A stretch of DNA of 64,000 nt from Synechococcus sp. A15-62 (GCF_014280075.1 NZ_CP047950.1:1798001-1862000), one strand, 5' to 3'. Positions 9,463-19,483 are shown, numbered from the stretch's first letter. A program made the numbers and translations. The notes: a model not told the origin generated them from the sequence alone.

Positions 9463-10206
9463 ATGGCTGGCCACAGCAAATGGTCCCAGATCAAACGCAC
9501 CAAGGCCGTCGTTGACGCCAAACGAGGTGCAGTGTTCACCCGGCTGGGGCGGGAAATCATGGTGGCGGCCCGTGCCGGAGCCGATCCCGCCGGAAATTTT
9601 CAGTTGCGCACGGCCATCAGCAAAGCCCGCGCCGCTGGGGTTCCCGCCTCCAACATCGAGCGGGCCATCGCCAAGGGGTCAGGCCAGGCCGGTGATGGAG
9701 CCCAACTGGAGGACGTGCGCTACGAGGGGTATGGCCCCGGCGGCATGGCGGTGCTGGTGGAGGCACTCACGGACAACCGCAACCGCACCGCGGCGGATCT
9801 GCGGCTGGCCTTCAGCAAGAACGGCGGAAACCTGGGGGAAAACGGCTGCGTGGCCTATCTGTTTGAACACCGCAGCGAAGTGATCCTCAACGCCGGCCCC
9901 GACGACGAGGAACGGCTGCTGGAAAGCCTCCTGGAGCTGGACGCTGATGGCTATGAACTCCTGGACGGGGCTGTGGTGGTGCACGGCCCGTTCGAGGCCT
10001 TGGAGAGCCTTCAGGACGGCTTGCGCCACGCAGAATGGGATGTGCGGGAGTGGGGCCATCACTGGTCCGCCCAGACGAGTGTTTCGGTGAATGATCCCGA
10101 GACCGCCCGCAACTGCCTCAAGCTGCTGGATGCCCTCGATGGGCTCGATGATGTGCGCAGCGTTAGCGCCAACCTGGATCTGGCCAACGAACTGGAGCTC
10201 GACTGA
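9463..10206 (+). CDS. YebC/PmpR family protein
   Basis: This 247-residue protein belongs to the widely conserved YebC/PmpR family, described as transcriptional regulators and more recently linked to relief of ribosome stalling. The signature N-terminus [11 protein letters not shown] and the family segment [19 protein letters not shown] are present. The frame is open upstream, but ATG 9463 gives the canonical N-terminus. It lies 53 nt after truB on the same strand and may be read through from it. Confidence 0.93.
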   Translation: MAGHSKWSQIKRTKAVVDAKRGAVFTRLGREIMVAARAGADPAGNFQLRTAISKARAAGVPASNIERAIAKGSGQAGDGAQLEDVRYEGYGPGGMAVLVEALTDNRNRTAADLRLAFSKNGGNLGENGCVAYLFEHRSEVILNAGPDDEERLLESLLELDADGYELLDGAVVVHGPFEALESLQDGLRHAEWDVREWGHHWSAQTSVSVNDPETARNCLKLLDALDGLDDVRSVSANLDLANELELD

Positions 10207-10312
10207 CGCCTCCTTGAAGTTTGTCGTCAGCAAATCCGCACCAAAGCTTGAGCCCCTGAGCCCCAATCAACCCCAGCGCTAGGCCGAAGGCATCCCTTCT
10301 GGAGGATTGCCC

Positions 10313-10483
10313 ATGTCCATGAAACAGCTGGAAACGTTCATGTCGCGGGTGCAAAGCAACGACTCGATCCGCGATGAGGTGCAACGCTGCGGAAAGGACA
10401 ACTCCTGCGTGGTCAAGGTCGGCGCCAAACACGGCCATAAGTTTTCTCCCGCTCACCTGAGCCGCTGGCAAAAGGAACACTGA
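10313..10483 (+). CDS. Nif11-like small protein (56 residues)
   Basis: A short frame starts at ATG 10313, preceded by a strong Shine-Dalgarno GGAGGA at 10301-10306, and ends at TGA 10483. The product (MSMKQLETFMSRVQSNDSIR..., ending SPAHLSRWQKEH) has the shape of the Nif11 domain: an N-terminal MS..LE.F..RV..N..IR helix, then a V..VA...G..FS..HL C-terminal helix. Nif11 domains occur as free small proteins of unknown role and as leader peptides of ribosomal natural products. No Gly-Gly leader-cleavage site and no modification enzyme is visible nearby, so a free Nif11-type protein is the better guess. It has two Cys residues. It is 106 nt after yebC. Confidence 0.75.
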   Translation: MSMKQLETFMSRVQSNDSIRDEVQRCGKDNSCVVKVGAKHGHKFSPAHLSRWQKEH

Positions 10484-10538
10484 CACCACGACCAGGCCGG
10501 CGGCTGGGAACCCTCAGGGGGTCTCGGTCGCCTTCTCC

Positions 10539-10778
10539 TCACTCGCCATCGGGTTGCTGACGAATCATCCGCGCCAGCATCTCCAACTTGGCGTTTTCCG
10601 ATTCCGAGGCCCGGGTGGCCATCCATGCACTGGCAGCCTTCTGCTGGGCCAACTGCTGCACCAACGCCAGGGCCGTCTCGCGCAACCGCTCAAGGTCCTG
10701 ACAGTCCTGAATGAAGCGCGTCCAGCGTTCCGCCTCAAAACTCTGCTCAAGGCGCCGTTCCACGGGGTCGATGCTCAT
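10539..10778 (-). CDS. Conserved small helical protein of unknown function
   Basis: A 79-residue, charged and mostly helical protein (MSIDPVERRLEQSFEAERW..., ending MLARMIRQQPDGE) with a likely coiled coil over its middle. No enzymatic motif or membrane segment is seen. It lies 19 nt downstream of nagB on the same strand, so it is probably co-transcribed with it. I do not recognise the family beyond a resemblance to small cyanobacterial proteins. Confidence 0.6.
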   Translation of the reverse strand: MSIDPVERRLEQSFEAERWTRFIQDCQDLERLRETALALVQQLAQQKAASAWMATRASESENAKLEMLARMIRQQPDGE

Positions 10779-10797
10779 CTCCGCTGCTCTCGGCTGT

Positions 10798-11565
10798 TCA
10801 AGCTAAAGCCGCTGCATCGCACCAGAGCCAGACATTGGGATGGGTCAGCAGCCAACTGGCAGGCAGCGCATGGTCTGGCTCTTTCAAGGCCAACAAGCGC
10901 TGGAGGATGCCGGCCTTGGCGGCGCCGGTCACCACCAGATGAATCTCAGCAGCCTCGAGGATCTCCCAGAGGCCCAGGGTGATGGCCCGCTGGGGAACAG
11001 CGTCAACGCAGCCATCAAAGAGCACCGCGTTCTGCTGCCGGGTCGCAGAGGTCAGCTCCACCTCATGGCAGTGCTGATCAGGAGGACAGGGCGGCTCGTT
11101 GAAACCCACATGACCATTGCTGCCGAGCCCCAGAAGCTGCAATCCGATGCCTCCGCAACGGTTGAGCTGCTGGCCGTAACGCCGCGCAGCAGCCTCTCCG
11201 TCAGCCGCGGTGCAGTCGGGAAGATGCACCGCTGAAGCGGGCAGGCCCAACGGTGCAGCGAGGTGGTGGGTCATGTAGGCCCGATAGCCGCGGGGATCGT
11301 CCGCCGAAAGTCCGAGGTATTCGTCCAAGTTGAAACTGCACCATCGGGCGCGCAGGGCCTCCAGCTCATCGGCAGACCACGACAGCAGCCGTTCCACCAG
11401 GGTGCGATACAGCGGCTCCATCGTCCGTCCTGTGGCCAGTCCCAAGGGCTTCAGCGGATCAGGCCCCTGCCAACCGCGCAGATGACGCTCCAGATGGGCC
11501 GCCAGCACAGCACAGAGATCCGTGTCACTGGAATGGCGTTGCAGATGACAGGGAAACCGTGCCAA
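10798..11565 (-). CDS. nagB: Glucosamine-6-phosphate deaminase (NagB/6-phosphogluconolactonase fold)
   Basis: NagB isomerises and deaminates glucosamine-6-phosphate to fructose-6-phosphate and ammonia. The 255-residue protein has the family motifs in order: the phosphate-binding LGLATGRTMEPLY, the acid/base FNLDEYLGL, and the catalytic-His motif LGLGSNGHVGFNEP. The last motif favours NagB over 6-phosphogluconolactonase. Its start lies inside the last 41 nt of the upstream spoIID-like gene on the same strand. No other aminosugar-catabolism gene is nearby, so a role in amino-sugar recycling is inferred from the family alone. Confidence 0.87.
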   Translation of the reverse strand: MARFPCHLQRHSSDTDLCAVLAAHLERHLRGWQGPDPLKPLGLATGRTMEPLYRTLVERLLSWSADELEALRARWCSFNLDEYLGLSADDPRGYRAYMTHHLAAPLGLPASAVHLPDCTAADGEAAARRYGQQLNRCGGIGLQLLGLGSNGHVGFNEPPCPPDQHCHEVELTSATRQQNAVLFDGCVDAVPQRAITLGLWEILEAAEIHLVVTGAAKAGILQRLLALKEPDHALPASWLLTHPNVWLWCDAAALA

Positions 11566-13012
11566 GGGGCGAAACCGGCATGTTTCTCCAGAGTGGCTTT
11601 GTTGGGGGCTTCAGCGCCAGCGATGGGTCGTGGTGCGGCCGGTAGGGAACGACCTCAGCCCCGCGGTAGTAGTGCTGAAGAATCGAGCGGAAGTGAGCCC
11701 CCTGCTCCGCCAGGCCGTGGGCTCCCCACTGGCTCATGCCAACGCCATGGCCATAGCCCTGGCCCTTCACCAGCAGCTGCAGGCCGCCAGCGGACCAACG
11801 ACGCACCGCCGTCTGGCTGACCAGCACCGGCGGAGGGGCCACCAACAGGGGGGGCCGTGCTCCCCTCTGGCGAGCCACCGATGACGTGATCCGATCGATG
11901 CGGGAGCCCGGGCGGGCGGTTGCAGTCACCCGTCGCAGCGGAAGCTCCACGGGAGACCGCTGCCGCCCCGTCACCATCTCAAAGTTCACCAGCGTGCTTT
12001 TGAGACCCAACCGTTTGCGCAGCTCACTGCCGCTGAGAAGCAGCGATCCGCGGGGACCGCGCACGCGGGCCTGGCGCACGCGACCACTGCCGGAGCGACT
12101 CAGCACCTCAACGGCCTGGAGCCCACCGGTTTCGGGCAGCCGCTGACGCAGCCCGGCCGAATCAAACCATTGTTCCCAGCGGTGCACCGGGCTGTGCTGG
12201 TCGTGGTCGGGGACGCTGACCAGATAAGGATGCTGGCGGCGCCAGACCATCCCGCTCGCCTCGGTCACCCCGCCAGAACTGCTGTGAAAAACGGCATCGA
12301 TCAGGCGACCGCCGTGCACGAGCACCAGCGAACGGGTGCTCGCCACCGCCTTGCGTGTGCTCGGGGTTTCCGACTCCACACCGCGATACACCTGACTCGC
12401 CACCGTGGCCTTCACATCCCAGGCACCACCGCGGCTGCGTTGTTTCAACGCATAGGTGCGGGCCGCCACAGCCTGGGCCTGCAGGGCAGCCAGGGGCCAG
12501 CGGTGGGGCATTTCGCTGCCGACAACACTGGCGAGATAGGTCTCAACGCCAAGGCTGTTGATCACCCGCAAGCGCCCGCCTCGGCTGCTGATGCGCAGCA
12601 CACCGCGGTAGCGACGCTCCCCCAACCAGATGCCCCGTGGATCGTCGTTCTGCACCGTCACCAGAGTGCTGCGTGCTAGCCGCATCGATCGGCCATCCAC
12701 AGTGGCGCTCAGGCGGGTTCCTTGAAGGCTGAGCTGCAGCCGCTGCGGCCGTCGCTCTCCGCCGGGAAGACCCTGCACCTGCAGCGGCTGTGCACCATCG
12801 GAACGCAGGCTGACCCGATTGTTCTCCACCAGCAGCACGCGCATCTGCGGCTCGCGGCCGCGGGCCAACGCCGCCGGTGATGGAGCGATCACAGCGACGA
12901 GCACCAGCCCGATGGCAACGGAGGCGCGGCGCACGCTGGAGATCAACAGGCGTCCCAGTGTGCCGCCTGTTCCGGGGTTCAGCCAGGTGGCAGCATGAGT
13001 CCTGAGGAGCAC
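11525..13012 (-). CDS. SpoIID/LytB domain protein (secreted)
   Basis: This 495-residue protein has an N-terminal hydrophobic segment (about 29-50, ending SPAALARG) that could be a signal peptide or anchor. The SpoIID domain follows, with [30 protein letters not shown], and the late signature [15 protein letters not shown]. SpoIID of Bacillus is a lytic transglycosylase acting on peptidoglycan denuded of stem peptides; cyanobacterial homologues are presumed cell-wall proteins. Cyanobacteria do not sporulate, so a sporulation role is excluded. It overlaps nagB by 41 nt and is divergent from rnz with only a few bases between the starts. Confidence 0.85.
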   Translation of the reverse strand: MLLRTHAATWLNPGTGGTLGRLLISSVRRASVAIGLVLVAVIAPSPAALARGREPQMRVLLVENNRVSLRSDGAQPLQVQGLPGGERRPQRLQLSLQGTRLSATVDGRSMRLARSTLVTVQNDDPRGIWLGERRYRGVLRISSRGGRLRVINSLGVETYLASVVGSEMPHRWPLAALQAQAVAARTYALKQRSRGGAWDVKATVASQVYRGVESETPSTRKAVASTRSLVLVHGGRLIDAVFHSSSGGVTEASGMVWRRQHPYLVSVPDHDQHSPVHRWEQWFDSAGLRQRLPETGGLQAVEVLSRSGSGRVRQARVRGPRGSLLLSGSELRKRLGLKSTLVNFEMVTGRQRSPVELPLRRVTATARPGSRIDRITSSVARQRGARPPLLVAPPPVLVSQTAVRRWSAGGLQLLVKGQGYGHGVGMSQWGAHGLAEQGAHFRSILQHYYRGAEVVPYRPHHDPSLALKPPTKPLWRNMPVSPLGTVSLSSATPFQ

Positions 13013-13017
13013 CGGCC

Positions 13018-13977
13018 TTGCAGGTCACATTTCTCGGTACGAGTTCTGGGGTACCCACCCGGGCCCGCAACGTCTCAGCCGTGGCTCTGCGCTTGCCGCA
13101 GCGCTCGGAGATGTGGCTGTTCGACTGCGGCGAGGGGACCCAACATCAGTTTTTACGCAGTGATCTGCGGCTGTCGCAGCTGCGCCGGGTGTTCATCACC
13201 CACATGCATGGCGACCACGTGTTCGGCCTGCCTGGTCTGCTCGCCAGCCTCGGCCTCGCCGGCAGCAGCGCCGCAGGGGTGGATCTCTACGGGCCGGACC
13301 CGCTGGAGAGTTACCTCAATGGTGTGCTGCGCACCAGCTCCACCCGGATCGGCTATCCCCTCGCCGTCCACAGGGTCCGGGATGCAGCCGAGCAGGGCAC
13401 CCTGCTCTTCGAGGACGACGACTTCATGGTGCGCTGCACCCCGCTCACCCACCGTGTGCCGGCCTACGCCTATCGCATCGAACAGAAGCCCCTGGCCGGT
13501 CGCTTCGACATTGAGAAAGCACGGGAACTAAACATCCCGCCCGGCCCCGTGTACGCCCAGTTGAAGCGGGGTGAAACGGTGACCCTGGAGGACGGTCGCA
13601 GCATCGACGGCACCAGCCTCTGCGGTGAGGAACGGCCCGGTGTGAGCGTCGTTTACTGCACCGACACCGTGTTCTGTGAGGCGGCCATCGAGCTTGCCCG
13701 TGGCGCGGATCTGCTAATCCATGAATCCACCTTTGCCCATGGCGAGGCGGAGATGGCGTTCCAGAAACAACACTCCACCAGCACCATGGCTGCCCAGACG
13801 GCCGCCGAAGCGGGTGTGGGGCAGCTGGTGCTCACCCACCTCAGCCCGCGCTACGTGCCGGGCAACCCGGTCACGCCCCAAGACCTGCTGGACGAGGCCA
13901 AGGCGATCTTCCCCAACACGCTGCTGGCCAAGGACTTCCTCAGCATTGACGTCAAACCACGCTGCAACAGTTCGTGA
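13018..13977 (+). CDS. rnz: Ribonuclease Z
   Basis: RNase Z matures the 3' end of tRNA precursors lacking CCA, as the tRNA in this window does. The 319-residue metallo-beta-lactamase fold shows the metal-binding motif [15 protein letters not shown], the N-terminal signature [11 protein letters not shown], and downstream metal ligands in HESTFAHG and LTHLSPRY. It matches the usual length of the short-form enzyme. The start is TTG at 13018, which gives the expected N-terminus [11 protein letters not shown]. Confidence 0.95.
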   Translation: MQVTFLGTSSGVPTRARNVSAVALRLPQRSEMWLFDCGEGTQHQFLRSDLRLSQLRRVFITHMHGDHVFGLPGLLASLGLAGSSAAGVDLYGPDPLESYLNGVLRTSSTRIGYPLAVHRVRDAAEQGTLLFEDDDFMVRCTPLTHRVPAYAYRIEQKPLAGRFDIEKARELNIPPGPVYAQLKRGETVTLEDGRSIDGTSLCGEERPGVSVVYCTDTVFCEAAIELARGADLLIHESTFAHGEAEMAFQKQHSTSTMAAQTAAEAGVGQLVLTHLSPRYVPGNPVTPQDLLDEAKAIFPNTLLAKDFLSIDVKPRCNSS

Positions 13978-14050
13978 TCCGGCCACAGAGGGTCACTTCC
14001 CCGTGATACAAGAGCTTGGTGCGGTGAATGCGTCACACCCCCTTACCTTC

Positions 14051-14563
14051 ATGGCCTCTGTGTTCTCTTCCTTGCGACGGTCCCTGAAGGGCCTTCTGGT
14101 CCTCATCCCGGTGCTGATCGGTTTGGCCGTTATCTCTCCGGCTCAGGCGGCCCAGTGGGACGCTGAGACCCTGACGGTTCCGGCAGATCCCTCCGGCACA
14201 GAGGTGACCTTCAGCGATCGCGAAATCGATGCTGGCCGCAAGGTGTTCAACACCAGCTGCGGCACCTGCCACGCCGGTGGCATCACCAAGACCAACCACA
14301 ACGTGGGCTTGGATCCTGAGACCTTGGCCCTGGCCACCCCGGCCCGCGACAACGTTGAGGCCCTGGTCGATTACATGAAGGACCCCACCTCCTACGACGG
14401 TGAGTACAGCATTGCTGACCTGCACCCGAGCATGCGCGACGCTGAGCTCTATCCCGCCATGCGCGATCTTGATGACGAGGATCTGCGCCTGATGGCCGGT
14501 TACATCCTGGTGTCCCCCAAAGTCCAGGGCAGCGCCTGGGGTGGCGGCAAGATCTACTTCTGA
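14051..14563 (+). CDS. psbV: Photosystem II cytochrome c550
   Basis: PsbV is an extrinsic lumenal subunit of photosystem II that stabilises the oxygen-evolving complex. The 170-residue precursor has a signal peptide of about 33 residues ending in ISPAQA, followed by the mature N-terminus AQWDAETLTVP. The heme attachment motif CGTCH is intact, and the C-terminus GSAWGGGKIYF is diagnostic of PsbV. The gene is monocistronic between rnz and a terminator. Confidence 0.97.
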   Translation: MASVFSSLRRSLKGLLVLIPVLIGLAVISPAQAAQWDAETLTVPADPSGTEVTFSDREIDAGRKVFNTSCGTCHAGGITKTNHNVGLDPETLALATPARDNVEALVDYMKDPTSYDGEYSIADLHPSMRDAELYPAMRDLDDEDLRLMAGYILVSPKVQGSAWGGGKIYF

Positions 14564-14601
14564 TCAGCTTCCGCCGATTAACTCCGATCAAAATTGTCTG
14601 T

Positions 14602-14632
14602 CCCCGGCGGCCTAGGTCGTCGGGGCTTTTTG
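14602..14632 (+). terminator. Rho-independent terminator after psbV
   Basis: An imperfect GC-rich stem (CCCCGGCG pairing with CGTCGGGG, including one G-T wobble) is followed by CTTTTT. It sits about 38 nt after psbV and overlaps the 3' end of the convergent gene. Confidence 0.75.
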
Positions 14633-14998
14633 CTGGGGGCTCACCTGCTCCGGGGCCATGGAGTTGGGATGGCGGCTGTACCACCACTCCTGCAAATCCC
14701 GGCTGAAACGAACAGAGAACAGGGTCAGCACGGTGGGTGTGGGCCGGCCCCCTGGCTGCAGCAGTTCCACGGCGTAGGAGGGGCAACGCCGGGCCGCCAG
14801 GTCGGGAACAAACCGCCGTCCGATCCGTCGCCAGCTCGGCTCCTTGCTGCGCCAGGCCAGACGACAGCAGGGCCAGGGCAGTTCTTCACGATCAAACAAC
14901 CGGCAACAGGGCCCGATGACGCGGAAGCTGTACTGACCGCCGGGGCTGGTGTGAACGCTGCCGGGCTCCAGAAGATCGTCGACTTCGGGGCGGCTCAC
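14612..14998 (-). CDS. Cysteine-containing hypothetical protein
   Basis: A 128-residue protein if translation starts at GTG 14998 (N-terminus SRPEVDDLLEPGSVH). An ATG in frame exists at 15076, but that start lies beyond the ferredoxin terminator at 15041-15067, so GTG is preferred. Two Cys-Cys pairs occur in a short interval (IGPCCRLFD and WPCCRLAWR), which could bind metal or form disulfides. The family is not recognised. It is convergent with psbV and follows the petF terminator. Confidence 0.6.
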   Translation of the reverse strand: MSRPEVDDLLEPGSVHTSPGGQYSFRVIGPCCRLFDREELPWPCCRLAWRSKEPSWRRIGRRFVPDLAARRCPSYAVELLQPGGRPTPTVLTLFSVRFSRDLQEWWYSRHPNSMAPEQVSPQQKAPTT

Positions 14999-15040
14999 GG
15001 CAGGAGAAGACAAGGGACACGCATGGAAGACGACCAGACC

Positions 15041-15067
15041 AAAAAAAACCACCCCCGAAGGGGTGGT
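15041..15067 (-). terminator. Rho-independent terminator after petF
   Basis: On the reverse strand a perfect 9-bp stem (AACCACCCC / GGGGTGGTT) with a TTCG tetraloop runs into a stretch of eight T. It starts about 30 nt after the ferredoxin stop codon. Confidence 0.9.
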
Positions 15068-15097
15068 TGAGGACACGTCCAGTTGAAGGACAGAGGC

Positions 15098-15397
15098 TCA
15101 ATAGAGCTCTTCTTCGGCGTGGGTCTTGATGGTGCAGTCGCTGGTGGGGTAAGCGACGCAGGTCAGCACGAAACCGGCTTCGATCTGGTCGTCGTCCAGG
15201 AAGCTCTGGTCGGACTGGTCGACGGTGCCAGCGGTGATCTTGCCGGCGCAGGTGGAGCAAGCGCCAGCGCGGCAGGAGTAGGGGAGGTCGATGCCCTGCT
15301 CTTCAGCAGCGTCGAGGATGTACTGGTCGTCGGGCACTTCGATGGTCTTGTTCAGACCTTCGCTCTCGGAGACCAGGGTGACCTTGTAGGAAGCCAT
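15098..15397 (-). CDS. petF: Plant-type [2Fe-2S] ferredoxin
   Basis: Photosynthetic-type ferredoxin that accepts electrons from photosystem I and supplies FNR, ferredoxin-thioredoxin reductase and assimilatory enzymes. The 99-residue protein begins [14 protein letters not shown]. Its cluster ligands are in CRAGACSTC plus the later Cys in [12 protein letters not shown], and the acidic C-terminus EEELY is typical of PetF. The frame is open for 42 codons upstream, but ATG 15397 gives the canonical N-terminus. Monocistronic with its own strong terminator. Confidence 0.96.
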   Translation of the reverse strand: MASYKVTLVSESEGLNKTIEVPDDQYILDAAEEQGIDLPYSCRAGACSTCAGKITAGTVDQSDQSFLDDDQIEAGFVLTCVAYPTSDCTIKTHAEEELY

Positions 15398-15552
15398 GAT
15401 TGATGAATGCGTACAGGGTTCCGGAAAACCCGGTCCTGCAGAACGCCACATTTTTACTTCAAATAGGTGCTCAACCTGACGATTCCGGGGCCACTGGGGA
15501 GGAGGACCAATCGGAGACCCCACTCTGATAAGCCTGGCTTATAGGGCCAGGG

Positions 15553-16440
15553 CTAGCGGCGGCGGATCTCCAACAGCCCCCAGCGGCCCTGCGCCGCCTC
15601 GGCGGTCACCAACCAGCCCAAGCCCCCAAGGACCTCCTTGAGGCGCGGTGCCTGATCCACCAGGAGCCCACTGAGCAGAGCGCGCCCGTCGGGCTGTAGC
15701 AGCCCCTCAAACCCCGGGGAGAGGGCTTCAATCACTGGAGCCAGGATGTTGCAGAGCAGCAGATCGGCGCGGCGGGGGGAGAGCAGCTCGCTCAGGGTCT
15801 CCACAGAACCAAGAGCCACCTGAAGCTCAGCCTCCGATCGATCATTGAGGCCGCGGTTGTCCGTCGTGGCACGCACCGCCAGGGAATCGGTGTCAGCGGC
15901 CACCACCGACTCCGCACCCAAGCCGAGCGCAGCAAGGCCCAGCACCCCGCTGCCGCAGCCCAGATCGGCCACAAGCGACCCCACGGGAGGCGACTGCTCC
16001 AAAGCTTCCAGGCAGAGCCGGGTGGTGGGGTGGCTTCCAGTGCCGAAGGCACTGCCAGGATCCATTTTGATCACCAGCCGGTCGGCATGTTCCGGCGGAA
16101 CCTCCAGCCAGGCCGGCAGGATCAACAGCCCCGTACCGACGGGATCGGCCTGCCAGTGCTGTTTCCAGCTGAGGCTCCAATCCTCGTCCGCCACATCGTC
16201 CCAGTGCCCATCGGGCAGGCTGAAACCGAAGGTCTCCGCCAGCGGCTGCAGGCTGGAGACCAGCTCCCGCCGCTGCGGCTCCGGCCACTCCGGCTTCGGG
16301 AGCCAGACCAACAGCGTCTTGCGGTCAGGCGTTTCGGGCGCATGCTGCACCGCATGGCGATGCAGCCCCAGATCCGTCAGTTTCCACACCAGCGATTCCT
16401 CCAGCTCTGGAGGACACGGGAGTGTGAGACGCCACCACAT
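15553..16440 (-). CDS. prmA: Ribosomal protein L11 methyltransferase
   Basis: PrmA trimethylates ribosomal protein L11. The 295-residue product has the N-terminal L11-recognition domain and a SAM-binding domain with motif I VADLGCGSGVLGLAAL, preceded by the family segment MDPGSAFGTGSHPTTRLCLE. The catalytic loop LLCNILAPVIEAL resembles the NPPY-like motif of this family. The start overlaps the serA stop by one base (TGATG), so the genes are translationally coupled. Confidence 0.95.
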   Translation of the reverse strand: MWWRLTLPCPPELEESLVWKLTDLGLHRHAVQHAPETPDRKTLLVWLPKPEWPEPQRRELVSSLQPLAETFGFSLPDGHWDDVADEDWSLSWKQHWQADPVGTGLLILPAWLEVPPEHADRLVIKMDPGSAFGTGSHPTTRLCLEALEQSPPVGSLVADLGCGSGVLGLAALGLGAESVVAADTDSLAVRATTDNRGLNDRSEAELQVALGSVETLSELLSPRRADLLLCNILAPVIEALSPGFEGLLQPDGRALLSGLLVDQAPRLKEVLGGLGWLVTAEAAQGRWGLLEIRRR

Positions 16441-18026
16441 CAGAGCGTGACCGGGTGTGCTTCTTGGATGCCCTCGATGGCCGTGATCGTCTGCAGCAGA
16501 TCTGCTGGGATCGGATCATCGATGCTGAGCACCATCACCGCATCGCCGCGCACGATTTTGCGGCCCACCTGCATGGAGGCGATGTTGACGTTGTGTTCGC
16601 CCAGCAGAGAGCCCAGGTGACCAATGATTCCGGGCATGTCCCGGTGTCGGGTGAACAGCATGTGGCTGCTAGGCGTCACATTCACCGGGAAGGCATCGAT
16701 GCTGGTGATGCGCAGATCGCCATCGGCAAAGACGGCACCGGTGACGCTGCGGCTGCCCTGATCGCCACGCGTGGTGATTTGCAGTGAGCCTCCGGCGAAG
16801 TCGCGGCTGCTCTCATCCTTCACCTCCAGCACCTGAATGCCGCGGGCCTTGGCCTCGAGCGAGGCATTTACGAAGTTGATGCTGTCACCCAGGCCAGCGC
16901 TGAGCAGACCCTTCAGAGCGGCAATCACCAGAGGTTGGGAGGGATGGCTGGCGAATTCACCTTGCAGGCGCAGTTCCATCTCCTTCACATGACCGCCAGC
17001 CAGCTGACTGACGAGCAAACCGACCGTCTCAGCGAGCTGGAGATGGGGCTTGAGCCGCTCCATGATCTCGGCGCTGAGGCCGGGAATGTTGACCGCACTG
17101 CGGGCCGGCAGACCCAGCAGCACATCGCGGATCTGCTCCGCCACATCGATCGCCACATTCTCCTGGGCCTCTTCCGTCGATGCACCGAGGTGTGGCGTCA
17201 GTACTAGACCACGCTCCACCGCCCGCAGGGGGGAGTCTTCCGCCAGGGGCTCACTGGCGTACACATCCAGGCCCGCACCGGCGATCACACCGTTGTTGAT
17301 GGCTTCAGCGATCGCCGCCTCATCCACCACGCCGCCGCGGGCACAGTTCACGATCCGCGCCGTGGGCTTCATCGTGCGTAGCAACTCCGCATTCACCAGG
17401 TTCTCGGTGTCCTTGGTGCGCGGGATGTGCAGGGTGACGTAGTCGGCGGTGCGGAACAGCTCATCCAGCTCCAGCAGCTTCACCTGCATCCGTTGAGCCC
17501 GGTCAGCGGCAACGAAGGGGTCGTAGGCGATCACCTCCATGCCCATGGCCTGGGCAACCCGGGCAACGTGGGATCCGATCTTGCCGAGACCGACCACCCC
17601 CAGGGTCTTTTTGTAGAGCTCGTTGCCGACGTATTTCTTGCGATCCCACTTGCCGGCCCGCATGCCGCCATGGGCCTGAGGAATGTGCCGCGAGAGGGTC
17701 AGCATCATCGCCAGAGCGTGCTCCGCTGCAGCGATGGTGTTGCCCTCCGGCGAGTTCACCACCAGCACACCCCGCTGGGTGGCCGCAGGCACATCAACGT
17801 TGTCGACGCCGACGCCGGCGCGGCCGATGATCTTGAGCCGGCTCGCCGCCGCGATCACCGCTGCGGTCACCTGAGTGCCGGATCGGATCATCAATCCGTC
17901 GTACTCACCGATGATCCCGATCAGCTCCTCCTCAGAGAGGCCGGTGCGCTGATCCACCTGCGCCACTTGGCCAAGGATGTCGATCCCGGCCTGGTCGATC
18001 GGATCGGAGACAAGAACTTTCGTCAT
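16440..18026 (-). CDS. serA: D-3-phosphoglycerate dehydrogenase
   Basis: SerA oxidises 3-phosphoglycerate to 3-phosphohydroxypyruvate, the entry to serine synthesis. The 528-residue length is that of the long form with an intervening domain and a C-terminal ACT domain. Visible motifs are the NAD-binding [13 protein letters not shown], the catalytic Arg region [10 protein letters not shown], and the catalytic His region [12 protein letters not shown]; the ACT domain starts near [15 protein letters not shown] 18026 ([14 protein letters not shown]) is the family N-terminus, although the frame is open further upstream. First gene of a serA-prmA pair. Confidence 0.97.
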   Translation of the reverse strand: MTKVLVSDPIDQAGIDILGQVAQVDQRTGLSEEELIGIIGEYDGLMIRSGTQVTAAVIAAASRLKIIGRAGVGVDNVDVPAATQRGVLVVNSPEGNTIAAAEHALAMMLTLSRHIPQAHGGMRAGKWDRKKYVGNELYKKTLGVVGLGKIGSHVARVAQAMGMEVIAYDPFVAADRAQRMQVKLLELDELFRTADYVTLHIPRTKDTENLVNAELLRTMKPTARIVNCARGGVVDEAAIAEAINNGVIAGAGLDVYASEPLAEDSPLRAVERGLVLTPHLGASTEEAQENVAIDVAEQIRDVLLGLPARSAVNIPGLSAEIMERLKPHLQLAETVGLLVSQLAGGHVKEMELRLQGEFASHPSQPLVIAALKGLLSAGLGDSINFVNASLEAKARGIQVLEVKDESSRDFAGGSLQITTRGDQGSRSVTGAVFADGDLRITSIDAFPVNVTPSSHMLFTRHRDMPGIIGHLGSLLGEHNVNIASMQVGRKIVRGDAVMVLSIDDPIPADLLQTITAIEGIQEAHPVTL

Positions 18027-18133
18027 CGAAAGGCGCAGAACTGCCGCGGTGAACTGTAGAGATCGACATCCACCACCCCCTCCAGTTCGAAGCACAGGGT
18101 TCAGAATTCAGCGCATTGGATCTGAATGCCCCC

Positions 18134-18634
18134 ATGCCCGTCTGTGTGATGGTGATGGCCGATGCCCCCGCGGCTGAAGGCCTGACCCAGCGGCTCCGGG
18201 ACACCGATCTGCCGCTGCTGAAGTGTCTGACGATCCCCCCAGATGGGGATGCCATCGACAAGGTTGCCCTGTTGAACCCCAACCTCACGCGCCAACAGCG
18301 GCAGCAGGGCATGGCCCGCTGGCTGATGCCCTTCGGTTTCCTTGCAGGGGTCACCTTCACCAAGATCACCACCCTCACCACCTTCGCCAGCTTTGGCCCC
18401 TGGGGTGAAACCCTGATCGGCGGCCTGCTGGGCATGGGCTCCGGCCTGATGGGGAGCTACGCCGCAGCCGCCAGCGTGGATTCAGACAACGATGCAGGCG
18501 TGCGGATCCTGCGCAACCGCCGCGACGAAGGACGCTGGCTGGTGCTGCTGGAAACCCCCAATGGCATCGAGGCCCCCTGGCAGGTGATTCAAAAATCGCG
18601 GCCGCAGCAAGTGGTTCGCCTCGACGACCTGTGA
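18134..18634 (+). CDS. Cyanobacterial hypothetical protein with Gly-rich membrane-like segment
   Basis: A 166-residue protein starting at ATG 18134 (a TTG at 18116 is also in frame). The middle is hydrophobic and glycine-rich (LMPFGFLAGVTFT, then GGLLGMGSGLMGSYAAAAS), resembling a glycine-zipper membrane segment. The remainder is soluble, with no catalytic motif. Its stop overlaps the next start as TGATG, so it is coupled to the PSII S4-domain gene. Function unknown. Confidence 0.7.
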   Translation: MPVCVMVMADAPAAEGLTQRLRDTDLPLLKCLTIPPDGDAIDKVALLNPNLTRQQRQQGMARWLMPFGFLAGVTFTKITTLTTFASFGPWGETLIGGLLGMGSGLMGSYAAAASVDSDNDAGVRILRNRRDEGRWLVLLETPNGIEAPWQVIQKSRPQQVVRLDDL

Positions 18635-19410
18635 TGCTGCCCCGGGAGGATCTGCTGGCGGGGGCCCAAAACCCAGAAGGATTGACGCTGCTCGTCGATC
18701 TCGCCGAGCAGGTGTTGCGCACCTGGCAACCGGCCTGGAGTCCTTTCCTCAGTGCACCGCTGCGGGAGGAAGCCTTGGCCCGCCTGGGCAGCCTCAGTGA
18801 ATTGACCTGGATGAGTGATGGCGGTTATCCAGGCGCCGAACGCCAACGGCTGCTCTGCCACCGTCGCGACGACAGCCCCGATGCAGAGCCCCCCATTCAA
18901 GGCCTGTTGATCGAAGGCAATTTCCTCTTCGATCCCCTCTCCCCCGACGACCTGCGCGAAGCGCTGCAGGCCATGGGCGTCGACGCAGACACCATCGGCG
19001 ATCTCTGGGTGCGCGGCGATCGCGGCGGGCAAGGGGTCTGCACCCCCAATGCTGCCGAAGCCCTGCATGGCCGCCTGGGTGCCGTGCGCGAGGTGGAGAT
19101 TCGCTGCGAATCCCTCCCGTTGGAGCAGTTGCAGCACCCTGTGCAACGCAGCGTCCGCACCCTGCAAACGGTGGAGGCCTCCTGTCGCCTGGATGCGATT
19201 GCATCGGCAGGATTCGGGCTGTCACGAGCCAAGATCGTGACCCACGTCAAAACCGGGCGCCTACGGCTCAACTGGGGCAACGTGCGTCAAGCCAGCCGTG
19301 AACTGGTGGTGGGCGACCGGCTGCAGCTGCAGGATCGCGGCTCGGTGGAGGTGCTCTCTCTCACCCGCACCAAACGGGAGCGCTGGCGCGTTGAACTGCG
19401 CCGCAGTTGA
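18634..19410 (+). CDS. Photosystem II S4 domain protein (YlmH-like RNA-binding protein)
   Basis: A 258-residue protein with an N-terminal YlmH-like region (LLIEGNFLFDPLSPDDLREAL; DLWVRGDRGGQGVC) and a C-terminal S4 RNA-binding domain (RLDAIASAGFGLSRAKIVTHVK, then GRLRLNWGNVRQ). This matches the cyanobacterial and plastid family named PSII S4 domain protein, whose direct RNA target is unsettled. GTG 18631 is also possible, but ATG 18634 forms a TGATG overlap with the upstream gene. tRNA-Val lies about 70 nt downstream. Confidence 0.82.
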   Translation: MLPREDLLAGAQNPEGLTLLVDLAEQVLRTWQPAWSPFLSAPLREEALARLGSLSELTWMSDGGYPGAERQRLLCHRRDDSPDAEPPIQGLLIEGNFLFDPLSPDDLREALQAMGVDADTIGDLWVRGDRGGQGVCTPNAAEALHGRLGAVREVEIRCESLPLEQLQHPVQRSVRTLQTVEASCRLDAIASAGFGLSRAKIVTHVKTGRLRLNWGNVRQASRELVVGDRLQLQDRGSVEVLSLTRTKRERWRVELRRS

Positions 19411-19483
19411 GTTGAGCTGCCCACCAGCTGCTACTGTTCAGCCTCGGTCGATGAAATCACAAGATTTCAAACTGATCGATGTC

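Noticed and set aside
11525-13012. Sporulation role for the SpoIID-like protein
   Set aside because: The gene context is cyanobacterial; the SpoIID domain also occurs in non-sporulating bacteria.
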